Translations under genes and position numbers: made by a program | DNA from: Elizabethkingia argenteiflava | GTDB lineage: Bacteria; Bacteroidota; Bacteroidia; Flavobacteriales; Weeksellaceae | Length of the DNA stretch: 47,005 nucleotides | Reading direction: 5' to 3' | NCBI RefSeq assembly: GCF_009904105.1 | Contig: NZ_JAAABJ010000335.1 | Span: 1 to 47,005, forward strand | Shown here: one piece after another, positions 17,164-26,204 of the stretch | How positions within the stretch are numbered: the stretch's first letter is position 1 | Layout: the number at the start of each line of letters is the position of its first letter | The notes under the pieces: generated by a model | Database searches by the model: none | Told to the model about the DNA's origin: nothing | Seen by the model: the letters and a program-made list of their open reading frames with translations, nothing else

Positions 17164-17841
17164 TTATTTACTCAATAAGTCGGGTCTTTTTTCCTGTGTA
17201 ATTTTGAGGGCTTCATTATAACGCCAATCTTCTATAACTTGAGCATTCCCGCTAAGTAATACTTGAGGGACTGTAAGTCCTTTATATTCTTCAGGGCGAG
17301 TATAAATCGGCGGCGATAGTAAATCATCCTGAAAACTATCCGTTAGAGCAGATTGTTCGTCATTGAGCACACCTGGAATGAGACGGATGACAGCATCGGC
17401 AAGCACACAAGCTGCCAGCTCACCTCCCGTCAAAACATAATCTCCAATGGAGATTTCCTTGGTAATATGTAAATCTCTAACTCTTTGGTCAATTCCCTTA
17501 TAATGACCACACAGGAAAATCAAATTATTTCGAAGTGAGAGACCATTGGCTATTTTTTGGTTTAAAGTCTGTCCATCTGGAGTTAAATAAATTACCTCAT
17601 CATATTCCCGTTCTGCCTTTAATGTAGCAATACAATGATCAATAGGTTCTACCATCATGACCATACCAGCACCTCCTCCATAAGGTTCATCATCTATCTG
17701 CCGGTGCTTACCAAATCCCCAATCCCTTAGGTGGTGAAAATATACCTCTACTAATTCCTTCTGCATTGCCCGTTTAAGAATGGATGCCTTAAAGGGGCTT
17801 TCCATAAGTTCTGGCAGAACCGATATAATATCTATTCTCAT
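17164..17841 (-). CDS. trmD: tRNA (guanine37-N1)-methyltransferase
   Basis: Methylates G37 next to the anticodon using S-adenosylmethionine, which prevents frameshifting. 225 residues. It shows [44 protein letters not shown] and [16 protein letters not shown], the trefoil-knot SAM site of the SPOUT family. Its start codon overlaps the ndh stop by 4 bases (ATGA), so it is translationally coupled to ndh. The usual rpsP-rimM neighbours of trmD are absent here. Confidence 0.97.
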   Translation of the reverse strand: MRIDIISVLPELMESPFKASILKRAMQKELVEVYFHHLRDWGFGKHRQIDDEPYGGGAGMVMMVEPIDHCIATLKAEREYDEVIYLTPDGQTLNQKIANGLSLRNNLIFLCGHYKGIDQRVRDLHITKEISIGDYVLTGGELAACVLADAVIRLIPGVLNDEQSALTDSFQDDLLSPPIYTRPEEYKGLTVPQVLLSGNAQVIEDWRYNEALKITQEKRPDLLSK

Positions 17842-19097
17842 TGTTCTGTTTTATTTTTTTTATATGGGACAATAATAAGCCTTAAAGATGAATCTTTATT
17901 AAAATAGGACCAAGCCCAATTATAAAAAATAGCTATTTTATTTCTAACGCTCAATATAAGCATAAGGTGCAAAAACATCCAGAAGTACCACGCAAATCTA
18001 CCCTGGAATTTTAACTTTGGTAAATCAACCACAGCCCGATGTTTGCCTATAGTTGCCATAGATCCTTTATCCTTGTATTTAAAAGGAAGCCAACCTGAGG
18101 TTTTATCTCTAAGTAAATTACCCCCTAGATGCTGACCCTGGTCTATCGCTACACTCGCCAGCTGGGGATGGCCATGGGGATACTCAGGAGTTTCCATATA
18201 AGCAATATCCCCAATTGCGAATATATTTTGATATCCTTTAACTCTATTGTATTCATCTACAATATAGCGATTTTTAGAAATATGTTCCGAAGCTATACCA
18301 TCTATGATATTGCCAGTAACGCCAGCAGCCCATATTACATTGTTGCAGGAAAGACTATGTCCACTGCTTAAATGTATGGTTTTTCCATCATAAGCATCTA
18401 CCCTTGCATTGTTGAGTAAAGTAACCCCTAATTGCTCTAAGTATAACTCAGATCTCTTTTGAGACTCCTCACTCATGGAAGCTAATACATGATCCGTAGC
18501 ATTGATCAAGATAATATTCAGAGACTCAAAATTCATTTTAGGATAGTCTCGAGGAAGCACGTAACGCTTCATCTCTGCAAATGCTCCGGCTAATTCCACT
18601 CCGGTGGGTCCTCCTCCTACAATCACCAAATTCCAATCCCCTTCCCTAGGATTCTGACGCTCTATAATCAATCGTTCAAAAGTCGTCAATACCTGATTGC
18701 GAATACTGATTGCTTCCTGGGTATTTTTCATTCCATACGCTTGTTCCTCCAGCTCATCATTCCCATAAAAATTTGTTTTACAACCAGTCGCTATAATCAG
18801 TTTATCATAATGAAATTCTGCATTACGGCTAACTACTTTATTTTCTTCGGGCACAATTTTTACAATATTTGCCATCCGAAACTGTATGTTTTTTGATTTT
18901 TGAAAAATCTTCCGGAAAGGGAAAGAAATATTCGAAGGCTCAATACGCCCACTGGCCACTTGATAGAACAAGGGCTGAAACATATGATGGTTGACCCTAT
19001 CGATAAGGGTAATAAGCTTATTAGGATGTTGATTTAGCTTTCTCGCGAGACGAAGACCTGCAAAGCCTCCGCCTATTATAAGAATTTTTTCACTCAT
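17838..19097 (-). CDS. ndh: Type II NADH dehydrogenase / NAD(P)-FAD oxidoreductase
   Basis: 419 residues. Two Rossmann nucleotide sites: [17 protein letters not shown] (FAD, residues 5-21) and [18 protein letters not shown] (NAD, about 158-175). [14 protein letters not shown] and the FAD-contacting IFAIGDIA are typical of the non-proton-pumping NADH:quinone reductase, a peripheral membrane enzyme. The C-terminus has a hydrophobic stretch ([15 protein letters not shown]) followed by basic residues, suited to membrane binding. It overlaps trmD. The -7 box at 19138-19145 faces away from that of the lysozyme gene. Confidence 0.92.
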   Translation of the reverse strand: MSEKILIIGGGFAGLRLARKLNQHPNKLITLIDRVNHHMFQPLFYQVASGRIEPSNISFPFRKIFQKSKNIQFRMANIVKIVPEENKVVSRNAEFHYDKLIIATGCKTNFYGNDELEEQAYGMKNTQEAISIRNQVLTTFERLIIERQNPREGDWNLVIVGGGPTGVELAGAFAEMKRYVLPRDYPKMNFESLNIILINATDHVLASMSEESQKRSELYLEQLGVTLLNNARVDAYDGKTIHLSSGHSLSCNNVIWAAGVTGNIIDGIASEHISKNRYIVDEYNRVKGYQNIFAIGDIAYMETPEYPHGHPQLASVAIDQGQHLGGNLLRDKTSGWLPFKYKDKGSMATIGKHRAVVDLPKLKFQGRFAWYFWMFLHLMLILSVRNKIAIFYNWAWSYFNKDSSLRLIIVPYKKNKTEQ

Positions 19098-19137
19098 ATT
19101 ATAAAAGTATAAGGATAAAACACTGTTTTTTACGCTT

Positions 19138-19145
19138 CAAATTTA
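19138..19145 (-). promoter_or_regulatory. -7 box upstream of ndh
   Basis: Minus-strand TAAATTTG, 40 nt before the ndh start. It is divergent from the box at 19201-19208. Confidence 0.5.
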
Positions 19146-19200
19146 CGAAAAAATAAGCAAGAGATACGGTTCTTAATTTCCAAGAACAAAATGCTTTTAA

Positions 19201-19208
19201 TAGATTTG
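19201..19208 (+). promoter_or_regulatory. -7 box upstream of the GH25 gene
   Basis: TAGATTTG matches TAnnTTTG, 10 nt before the ATG at 19219. Confidence 0.5.
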
Positions 19209-19218
19209 CAGTATAATT

Positions 19219-20076
19219 ATGTATAAAAAAGCGCCCCGAAAGAGAAGAAAAAGAATGCTGAAAAAACGCGCTAGTACCCGGAAAAAACTTTGGGTATTAT
19301 TTTTTATTCTCATTACTTCTCTGTTAGCCATAGGCTTTTATATGAAAAACCAAATGCTTTTATATTATGCTATACATTTTAAAAGCGAGGAAATTCACCT
19401 TTTAAAAAACACGAAATTAGAGGAGGATAGAATCCATAGAATTGTATCTCTTCATGTCGATAAAACTTTCGGAATTGATATTTCGCATTACCAACGTAAA
19501 AAGGATATTAATTGGCATAAACTCACCATGGCGAATGGCGCAATCAATATTCAGTTTATCCTACTAAGGGCCAGTATGGGTGAAAATGCTAAAGATCATT
19601 ATTTCCAGGAATATTGGAAAAGTGCTAAAAGAAGCGCATTGATCCGAGGCGCATACCACTTCTATCGCCCGCGGGAGAACCCTGTACAACAGGCAAACAA
19701 TTTCCTGGAAACCGTAAAATTAGAATCCGGCGACCTGCTACCAGTATTAGATGTTGAGAAAATTCCGTCTCCTAAAAAACTCAAAGAATTCAAAAATGAT
19801 TTGAAAGTTTGGTTAAAAATTGTGGAAGAAACTTATGGGAAAAAACCAATTATCTACACTTATTATTATTTTTACCGAGATTACCTTCAAGATGATTTTA
19901 AGGATTATCCTCTTTGGTTAGCCAATTATAATGATGTAGATACTCCCGCAGTGGAAACATTATGGGATTTCTGGCAGTTCACCGAAAAAGGAATTATAAA
20001 CGGGGTTAATACCCACGTAGACGTGAATATTTTTAACGGTAACCTCTCGGAATTGCACAGACTAACCTTAGATTAA
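19219..20076 (+). CDS. Membrane-anchored GH25 family lysozyme
   Basis: 285 residues. A very basic N-terminus (about 25 residues rich in Lys and Arg) is followed by one hydrophobic segment, LWVLFFILITSLLAIGFYM (about 29-47), so the enzyme is probably anchored in the inner membrane with its domain in the periplasm. The GH25 domain starts at FGIDISHYQ and includes LLRASMG, GAYHFYRP, the catalytic DVE in LLPVLDVEKIP, and WDFWQFTEKG near the end. It should cleave peptidoglycan between MurNAc and GlcNAc. A role in wall remodelling rather than phage lysis is likely, since no phage genes are nearby. Confidence 0.93.
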   Translation: MYKKAPRKRRKRMLKKRASTRKKLWVLFFILITSLLAIGFYMKNQMLLYYAIHFKSEEIHLLKNTKLEEDRIHRIVSLHVDKTFGIDISHYQRKKDINWHKLTMANGAINIQFILLRASMGENAKDHYFQEYWKSAKRSALIRGAYHFYRPRENPVQQANNFLETVKLESGDLLPVLDVEKIPSPKKLKEFKNDLKVWLKIVEETYGKKPIIYTYYYFYRDYLQDDFKDYPLWLANYNDVDTPAVETLWDFWQFTEKGIINGVNTHVDVNIFNGNLSELHRLTLD

Positions 20077-20162
20077 AATCTATCCCTACAAATGTGGCTA
20101 TTTATTTTATTTCCCTAACTAAACTCTACAGGAAAGGAAGTTTCGTTGGTCTAAGTTTTTAT

Positions 20163-20678
20163 TTAGGTATTGCCCAGATAAAAGAAACCTAAACATTTTT
20201 CATTTTCGGCTAATTGTAAATAACTCCCAATCTGTTGAATTATCTCTGGTGAGCTCCAATAGCATCCTACATGATAGGCAGTGGCCATCAAATACATATT
20301 TTGCACAGCCATAGCCGTAGAAGCAAGTTCCTCCCATTCTGGCACCTTACCACTGAAATGGACCACTATGCTAAATACAGCATAGGACTTATCTATTTTA
20401 TTGGAAATATCTTGATATTTCTTTTGCAAGAAAACTTCAGGGGGCGTAATCGCTCTATACAGTTCCGCCAATACCTGTCCCAGCTCATTTTTTTCCGCTC
20501 CTTGAAAAAGCTTAAATCTACCGGGATCTGTCTTTTTATGGCTAGGAGCCCACTGTGCAGATTCTCTTATTTTTTCCAGGACTTCCTGAGGTATAGGCTC
20601 CGTACTATAATCTTTTGGAAAAACACTTCTTCTCGATTTTATGATTTCTTCTAAAACTTCCGCAGGGGTCTTCATCAT
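20163..20678 (-). CDS. Nitroreductase family protein with short C-terminus
   Basis: 171 residues. The FMN-binding start IKSRRSVFPKDYS and AQWAPSHKKTDP, plus AVQNMYLMATAYHVGCYWSS, identify the YdjA-like nitroreductase group. These enzymes reduce nitro compounds or quinones with NAD(P)H. The frame stops right after LGFFYLGNT, where related proteins usually run some 15-20 residues further. A Gly stands in DPGRF where Trp is common (PWRF). In-frame sequence after the stop (TNETSFPVEFS after a second stop) could be a lost tail. It may still fold, but activity is uncertain. No -7 box recognised. Confidence 0.85.
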   Translation of the reverse strand: MMKTPAEVLEEIIKSRRSVFPKDYSTEPIPQEVLEKIRESAQWAPSHKKTDPGRFKLFQGAEKNELGQVLAELYRAITPPEVFLQKKYQDISNKIDKSYAVFSIVVHFSGKVPEWEELASTAMAVQNMYLMATAYHVGCYWSSPEIIQQIGSYLQLAENEKCLGFFYLGNT

Positions 20679-20979
20679 TTTTTTCTTTAGTTATTATAAT
20701 GTATCTATAGGCATCTTCTGAACAGCACAATCAATACCCAGCAAAAATAAGTAAAAACTTAATACGTGAAGCAGCATACGTAAATAGATACATTAAAAAT
20801 TCTCTAAGCTCTTTTTATAAATATACTGAATAAGTTTAAAAAAATATAAATTTTTAAGTATTCTCTTGTACAAAAATTGGACAGGATAAAACGACTCCTA
20901 AAGCAGAACCCATAGACAAATCTATATTATTAGGCTAATTTTTGTAGATTTATAGCCCTAAAAATTTGAATTCTAAATA
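20679..20979. other. Divergent gap between the nitroreductase gene and dcp
   Basis: AT-rich. A relaxed -7-like TAATTTTTG lies near 20937 before dcp, with one extra spacer base compared with the consensus. No RNA gene, repeat or small ORF that I can support. Confidence 0.4.
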
Positions 20980-22998
20980 ATGGATAATATTTTATTAAGA
21001 CCCTTTAAAACAGCCTTTGATACGCCTCCTTTTGAGCAAATAAAAAATGAAGATTATCTACCCGCCTTTCAGGAAATTATAAAAAAATCGGAAGCTGAGG
21101 TAGAGGGCATCGCTATGAACCCAGAACCCGCGACGTTTATTAATACTATAGAAGCTTTAGCCTATGCTGGGGAGGACTTGGAAACCATTTCCCATATTTT
21201 TTTCAATCTAAACTCTGCAGAAACGAATGATGAAATCCAACGAATTGCTCAAAAAGTTTCCCCTATATTAACCGAATACTCCTCTAAGATATCACAAAAC
21301 GAAAAACTTTTTGAGCGCATCCAAAAGGTATATGAGGAAAGAGAGAGTTACACGCTGAATGAAGAACAGCAAACTTTACTTTATGAAACCTATAAAGGTT
21401 TTGTAAGAAGCGGGGCCTTGCTAACACCAGAAGAAAAAGAAAAGTTAAAAGAAATCAATATAGCTTTATCTACAAAGCAACTACAATTCGGAGAGAACAC
21501 CCTCGCCGCTACCAATGATTACATAAAGCATATTACCCTAAAAGAAGATTTAAACGGGATCCCAGAAGCTGTACTTTCTCAATATGCAGAAGAAGCAAAG
21601 GAAAGAGGTCTTGAGGGATGGGTGGTCAGCTTACACTACCCGAGCTATGTTCCTTTTATGACATATGCTGAAAACAGAACCCTAAGGCAAGAATTAGCAC
21701 TCGCAAATGGTAAAAAAGCTTTTGACGGAGGTCAGTTCGATAACCAGCAACTGATTAAGGATATTATAAAACTTAGAGCTCAGAAAGCCCAATTACTAGG
21801 TTATGAAAATTTTGCCACCTTTGTATTGGAAGAACGTATGGCCAAATCTCCAAAAAAAGTTCAACACTTTCTTAAGGAATTACTCGATAAAGCCACTCCT
21901 CACGCGCTACAAGAAATCGAAGCACTAAAAGCCTTAGCAAAAAAAGATGGTATAGAGGTGATGCAAAGCTATGATCATGCCTTCTATGCTGAAAAACTGA
22001 GAAAACAAAAATACGATCTCAATGATGAGGAACTTAAGCCCTATTTTCCCTTAGCAAAAGTACAAGAGGCTGTTTTTGAATTAGCCGGAAAGCTTTTTGG
22101 ATTAACTTTTGAAGAGAGAAAAGATATTCCTAAATACCATCCAGAGGTGAAGACCTATGAGGTTCAGGAAAATGGGCTTTATAAAGCTGTACTCTATGTC
22201 GATTATTTTCCACGAAAGGGTAAACGAGCCGGAGCCTGGATGACAAGCTATAAAAATCAGTATAAAAAAGGAGGAAAAAATGTACGCCCTCATATTTCTG
22301 TGGTTTGTAATTTTAATAAACCCCACGGAGAGATCCCGAGTTTATTAACCTTCCAGGAAGTCACCACTCTGTTTCATGAATTTGGACATGCAATTCATGG
22401 CATTTTAGCGAACACCCAATATCCTAATATATCGGGAACGTCTGTTAAGTGGGATTTTGTAGAGCTTCCTTCCCAATTTCTGGAAAACTTCTGCTATGAG
22501 GCTGATTTTCTGAGAACTTTTGCACACCATTATCAAACCGGGGAAGTGCTAAAGGATGAAAAAATACAAAAGATAGAAGCCTCAAAAAACTTTATGCAGG
22601 GCTATCAGACCTTACGACAAATAGGTTTTGGACTCTTAGATATCGCTTACCATACACATAGCGATGATATAAAAGATATTAAAAGTTTCGAGGACCAAAA
22701 TACGCAAGCTACACAGCTTTACCCTTTGAATTCAGAAACAGCGATAAGCCCTAGTTTTTCACATGTTTTCCAAGGTGGCTATGCTTCGGGCTACTATTCT
22801 TACAAGTGGGCTGAAGTTTTGGATGCTGATGCTTTTGCCTATTTTAAAGAAACAGGACTTTTTAACCCAGACACTATTGCCAAATATAAGCTCTTACTGG
22901 CCTCTGGGGGAACCAAAGATCCTATGGAGCTCTATAAATATTTTCGAGGCACAGAGCCTAAGATAGAAAGTCTTCTAAAACGGGCTTTCGGCTCCTAA
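20980..22998 (+). CDS. dcp: M3 family peptidyl-dipeptidase
   Basis: Removes dipeptides from the C-terminus of short peptides. 672 residues, full length for the M3A family. The zinc site is TLFHEFGHAIHGIL near residue 465, with the third ligand Glu downstream in VELPSQFLENF. GGYASGYYSYKWAEVLDADAF is the conserved substrate-binding end. There is no signal peptide (it starts MDNILLRPFKTAFD), so the enzyme should be cytosolic. It is monocistronic, and its stop codon is embedded in the large palindromic terminator. Confidence 0.96.
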   Translation: MDNILLRPFKTAFDTPPFEQIKNEDYLPAFQEIIKKSEAEVEGIAMNPEPATFINTIEALAYAGEDLETISHIFFNLNSAETNDEIQRIAQKVSPILTEYSSKISQNEKLFERIQKVYEERESYTLNEEQQTLLYETYKGFVRSGALLTPEEKEKLKEINIALSTKQLQFGENTLAATNDYIKHITLKEDLNGIPEAVLSQYAEEAKERGLEGWVVSLHYPSYVPFMTYAENRTLRQELALANGKKAFDGGQFDNQQLIKDIIKLRAQKAQLLGYENFATFVLEERMAKSPKKVQHFLKELLDKATPHALQEIEALKALAKKDGIEVMQSYDHAFYAEKLRKQKYDLNDEELKPYFPLAKVQEAVFELAGKLFGLTFEERKDIPKYHPEVKTYEVQENGLYKAVLYVDYFPRKGKRAGAWMTSYKNQYKKGGKNVRPHISVVCNFNKPHGEIPSLLTFQEVTTLFHEFGHAIHGILANTQYPNISGTSVKWDFVELPSQFLENFCYEADFLRTFAHHYQTGEVLKDEKIQKIEASKNFMQGYQTLRQIGFGLLDIAYHTHSDDIKDIKSFEDQNTQATQLYPLNSETAISPSFSHVFQGGYASGYYSYKWAEVLDADAFAYFKETGLFNPDTIAKYKLLLASGGTKDPMELYKYFRGTEPKIESLLKRAFGS

Positions 22999-23040
22999 AA
23001 CAGAAAAGGCTGTCCCTAGGGACAGCCTTTTCTGTTTTAG
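22995..23040. terminator. Perfect 46-bp palindrome, bidirectional terminator
   Basis: The left arm CTAAAACAGAAAAGGCTGTCCCT (22995 to 23017; core AACAGAAAAGGCTGTCCC) is the exact reverse complement of the right arm at 23018-23040, with no loop bases. It overlaps the dcp stop codon and faces the convergent membrane-protein gene. Confidence 0.9.
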
Positions 23041-23075
23041 GATAAAATATACATCGCTTTTATTGGATGCTATTT

Positions 23076-24110
23076 TTATTTCTTTATGTTATTCCTTCTA
23101 TCGGCTAAAATGGGTATGGACATCAGCCCCATACACAACATGATAAACAATTGGAGAGTATGAGATAAAAAGGCGTAGCTTAATCCCACTTGGGCTCCTA
23201 ATTCTGGATTTTCACCCCCGGCTAAAAAAAGCCCCATAATTCCCAACTTCAATGCTAAATGATAAGCTCCTATACCTCCTGAAGCGGGTACAAGCATACC
23301 TAGCGTACCTATGGTGATGAGAAATAAACCATCTACCATACCAAATGATGATGTTTCGGGTAAAGCAAAGCAAACCAAATAGGTGGCTAAATAATAACAC
23401 AACCATATCGCCACAGAATATAAACAAAATTTTAATTTATTTTTTATGTTAATAATAGATTTAAAACCTTCTAGCAACCCGCACCAAAATTTTATAATTT
23501 TAGTATATAAACCAGAATTTTTAATTTTTTTTTGAAAGAGCAACAATCCCCCCATACCGATTATACCGAATAGGAATAGACAAAATAGCCAAGGAAATGA
23601 TTGATCGTTGTGTGTATGATTTTTTTGGTGCAACACATAATCATAAAATGAGATGAGAGCAGCGTATTTAAAAAAAGCGGTTAATAGCAAAAATAACAAC
23701 ATAAAAAAAACATCCACCAGCCTTTCTAAAATAATCGTCCCAAATGCTTTCTCTACAGGAACTTTTTCTACCCCATATAGAGCGGTTGCTCGAGCAATCT
23801 CTCCGCTTCTGGGAATGGTAAGATTGATTAAATAGCCGAAAGATATGGCCCAAAAAGCGTTCGAAGAGGCTATACTATAACCTTGTGGTTCCAATAACAT
23901 ATTCCAACGTAAAGCACGGAATCCATACGCCATAATCCCAAATACAAAAGCCACAAAAACCCAACAATAATCGGCTCTAATAAATACTTTTTTTATGGTA
24001 GCAAAATCGAGCCCCCTTATCGCCAACCACATGAATAAGAACGCACACCCCAAGGATATTATGAGCGTGAGCAATGTCTTTAATATATACTTTTTTTTTA
24101 CCTCTGCCAT
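23076..24110 (-). CDS. Integral membrane protein, lysylphosphatidylglycerol synthase TM-region family (UPF0104)
   Basis: 344 residues with seven or eight hydrophobic segments (for example TLLTLIISLGCAFLFMWLAI at the start, MVDGLFLITIGTLGMLV and GLFLITIGTLG late). NLTIPRSGEIARATAL and VPASGGIGAYHLALK are the conserved loops of the LPG_synthase_TM family. Members are related to the flippase domain of MprF and may move lipids or glycolipids. No catalytic synthase domain is present, so lysyl transfer is not predicted. It lies 7 bp after panD and is co-transcribed with it. Confidence 0.88.
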   Translation of the reverse strand: MAEVKKKYILKTLLTLIISLGCAFLFMWLAIRGLDFATIKKVFIRADYCWVFVAFVFGIMAYGFRALRWNMLLEPQGYSIASSNAFWAISFGYLINLTIPRSGEIARATALYGVEKVPVEKAFGTIILERLVDVFFMLLFLLLTAFFKYAALISFYDYVLHQKNHTHNDQSFPWLFCLFLFGIIGMGGLLLFQKKIKNSGLYTKIIKFWCGLLEGFKSIINIKNKLKFCLYSVAIWLCYYLATYLVCFALPETSSFGMVDGLFLITIGTLGMLVPASGGIGAYHLALKLGIMGLFLAGGENPELGAQVGLSYAFLSHTLQLFIMLCMGLMSIPILADRRNNIKK

Positions 24111-24117
24111 AATGGAT

Positions 24118-24468
24118 TTATGTCAACAAATTCGTTGCTTCATTTGGAAAAACAATCTTAGGCCTAAAGGTCTGCGCTTCTTCAGGAGTCATCTGAGCAT
24201 AAGCGATGATAATGATAACATCTCCTCTTTGCACTTTACGTGCTGCTGGACCGTTAAGGCAAATCTGCCCGGACTTTCTTTTTCCCTTGATTACATAGGT
24301 ATCAAATCGTTCTCCATTATTGACATTTACGATGTAAACCCGCTCACCTACTATGAGACCTGCAGCATCGATAAGATCTTCGTCAATGGTAATACTTCCA
24401 ATGTAGTTAAGATCAGATTCTGTAACTCTAACCCTATGAATTTTTGATTTAAAAACTTCTATTAACAT
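24118..24468 (-). CDS. panD: Aspartate 1-decarboxylase precursor
   Basis: Makes beta-alanine from aspartate for pantothenate and coenzyme A. 116 residues. Self-cleavage is expected between Gly24 and Ser25 in [13 protein letters not shown], where Ser25 becomes the pyruvoyl group. It also shows [10 protein letters not shown] and [16 protein letters not shown]. It is the first gene of a two-gene run with the UPF0104 protein. The -7 box ends only 4 nt before the ATG. Confidence 0.96.
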   Translation of the reverse strand: MLIEVFKSKIHRVRVTESDLNYIGSITIDEDLIDAAGLIVGERVYIVNVNNGERFDTYVIKGKRKSGQICLNGPAARKVQRGDVIIIIAYAQMTPEEAQTFRPKIVFPNEATNLLT

Positions 24469-24472
24469 GCTG

Positions 24473-24480
24473 CAAATTTA
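24473..24480 (-). promoter_or_regulatory. -7 box directly before panD
   Basis: Minus-strand TAAATTTG ends 4 nt before the ATG. A start of transcription 4-7 nt downstream would give a leaderless or nearly leaderless mRNA. Confidence 0.55.
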
Positions 24481-25134
24481 CTGGTTTCCTATAAAAGCCA
24501 AAACACTTCCGCAAAGAAAGTATCATCTTAAAAAAAACACCTATTATGCCTAAGACTGATGCTCTATTTTAGACAAAATACTTTATATAAGATAGCTTAA
24601 ATCAGGTTGATTTAACTTTACTTTTTTTGAAAAATAAAATATGCTCTAGTCGTTATAAGATTACATAGATAATTATAGCGTAAAAATACTTTTATTATGC
24701 CTCTTCAGATAAAAGTAGTCTTGATAAGACTATCCCCTGTAAGATTATCGCTTTTAGTAAAGAAAAAACTGACTCAACACTATAAGGAAGGCAGATCAAA
24801 ATACTTAACATGGACCGCTTAGTCATCTATTTATTATTATCCTGAAATCTATTCCTAAATTCATTAACCCGAGTGTATAAAACTATAAACCACTGGTATA
24901 TAAATTTTACCATCTTTTCATAGGAATTTTTCAACAAAACTTACAAAAATGAAAAAAAATTAAAATTTGATAATTCAAAATAATCTATAAAATATATAAC
25001 AAAAACGCGGCTATATAGACTTTTAAAAGGCTTTTTGTGGGTGAAAAACCTACATTTTTGGTAAAAATAAGATTTATTAATTTTCAAAATATTAATATAA
25101 ATAAATCTATTTTTATCGAAAAAAACACTAAAGA

Positions 25135-25165
25135 TTTGCGTAAAACAAATTTTGTTTTATATTTG
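25135..25165 (+). promoter_or_regulatory. HU promoter with inverted repeat in its spacer
   Basis: TTTG (25135-25138), 19 nt, then TATATTTG (25158-25165) fits the full Bacteroidota promoter TTTG-N19-TAnnTTTG. The spacer is largely filled by the perfect inverted repeat TAAAACAAA-T-TTTGTTTTA (25141-25159), which also overlaps the first two bases of the -7 box. It looks like an operator. The binding protein is unknown. Confidence 0.65.
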
Positions 25166-25199
25166 TTACCAGTTAAATTAAACTTTAAATATTTTCACT

Positions 25200-25487
25200 A
25201 TGAACAAGTCTGAATTAATCGATGCAATTGCAAAGGATGCTGATATTACTAAAGTAGCAGCGAAAAAAGCATTAGAATCTTTTATCTCGCACGTATCTGC
25301 TACATTAAAGAAAAAAGATGGTAAAGTCTCTTTAGTAGGTTTCGGAACTTTTTCCGTAGCTGAGAGAGCTGCTAGACAAGGTATCAATCCATCTACTAAA
25401 AAACCAATTAAAATCGCTGCAAAAAAAGTTGCTAAGTTTAAAGCTGGTTCTGAGTTATCAGAAGCTGTAAATGGGAAAAAGAAATAA
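25200..25487 (+). CDS. HU family DNA-binding protein
   Basis: A small nucleoid protein that bends DNA. 95 residues. It has the N-terminal helices [16 protein letters not shown], the [17 protein letters not shown] strand, the arm [16 protein letters not shown] with the Pro that intercalates DNA, and [12 protein letters not shown] at the C-terminus. It is monocistronic with a near-perfect promoter and terminator, as expected for a strongly expressed gene. Confidence 0.97.
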   Translation: MNKSELIDAIAKDADITKVAAKKALESFISHVSATLKKKDGKVSLVGFGTFSVAERAARQGINPSTKKPIKIAAKKVAKFKAGSELSEAVNGKKK

Positions 25488-25509
25488 TTTGTAGTTTTCT
25501 TAAAAATAA

Positions 25510-25530
25510 AAAGCTGCCTGAGGCAGCTTT
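25510..25530. terminator. Bidirectional terminator between HU and pdxH
   Basis: AAAGCTGCCT, one-base centre G, AGGCAGCTTT. In practice AAAGCTGCC pairs with GGCAGCTTT around TGA. It is followed by a T-rich stretch on the plus strand, and A-rich sequence lies on the other side. Confidence 0.75.
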
Positions 25531-25537
25531 CTTCTTT

Positions 25538-26182
25538 TTAGGGAGCCAAACGTTCTATTCTCCAATCCCCCTCTTCTGTTCTATAGTATACAAGGCGATC
25601 GTGTAGCCGATTAGGACGCCCTTGCCAAAATTCTATTTCATAAGGCTTTGCCATATATCCTCCCCAATATGGCGGCCTTTGTATTTTTTTATCTTCAAAT
25701 TTTTTTTCTACTTCCTCCAATCTTTCTCTCAAAAAATCCCGACCAGGTATTACGCTGCTCTGAGGAGAAACAATAGCCCCCAACTGGCTACCTCTAGGTC
25801 GAGAATAAAAATACAAATCGGATTCTGCGGCTGAAGTCTTCTCTAACACGGCTTTAATGGTAATCTGACGCTCCTGAGAAGGCCAAAAGAAATGAAGACA
25901 AGCTTTGGGGTTAGAAGCTATTGATATCCCTTTTTTGCTATTGTAATTGGTATAAAAGACAAAACCTTCTTCAGAAAATTCTTTTAATAAAATAACACGG
26001 GTCCTAGGACAAGCATCTTCGTCTATCGTAGATACATTCATCGCCGTAAATTCTGCCACATCAGCATCATTTTTTGCGTCATCTAACCACAATTTAAACA
26101 TTTCAAAAGGTGATTCTTTAACCTGGTCTTCGACCAACTCTGATTTTTGATAAACTTTTCTTATATTGTGTAGATTTTCCAT
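25538..26182 (-). CDS. pdxH: Pyridoxamine 5'-phosphate oxidase
   Basis: Oxidises pyridoxamine or pyridoxine 5'-phosphate to PLP using FMN. 214 residues. It shows AMNVSTIDEDACPRTRVILL, FYTNYNSKKG (FMN site), SRPRGSQLGAIVSPQSS and the C-terminal EFWQGRPNRLHDR with the substrate-binding Arg and His. It supplies the cofactor for the three aminotransferase-fold genes in this window. Its start lies 22 bp from that of the divergent AlgH-type gene. Confidence 0.96.
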   Translation of the reverse strand: MENLHNIRKVYQKSELVEDQVKESPFEMFKLWLDDAKNDADVAEFTAMNVSTIDEDACPRTRVILLKEFSEEGFVFYTNYNSKKGISIASNPKACLHFFWPSQERQITIKAVLEKTSAAESDLYFYSRPRGSQLGAIVSPQSSVIPGRDFLRERLEEVEKKFEDKKIQRPPYWGGYMAKPYEIEFWQGRPNRLHDRLVYYRTEEGDWRIERLAP

Positions 26183-26193
26183 TGAAAAAATAT

Positions 26194-26201
26194 TATTTTT
26201 G
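26194..26201 (+). promoter_or_regulatory. -7 box directly before the AlgH-type gene
   Basis: TATTTTTG ends 3 nt before the chosen ATG at 26205, so the transcript would be leaderless or nearly so. This also supports that start over the upstream ATG at 26166. Confidence 0.5.
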
Positions 26202-26204
26202 AGT

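Larger units (their letters stand above)
24469..25199. other. 731-bp gene-free region upstream of HU
   Basis: Contains the panD and HU promoters at its two ends. Between them the sequence is AT-rich. There is a 41-codon frame at 24697-24822 without family resemblance. A weak hairpin (GTGGGT with ACCTAC, around 25037-25053) lies in the HU half. No tRNA fold was found. A small RNA or long leader cannot be excluded. Confidence 0.45.

Noticed and set aside
19219-20076. GH25 lysozyme as a phage endolysin
   Set aside because: It has a membrane anchor and sits among housekeeping genes with no holin or phage neighbour.
24697-24822. 41-codon frame in the gap before HU
   Set aside because: Short, no recognised motif and no -7 box in front of it.
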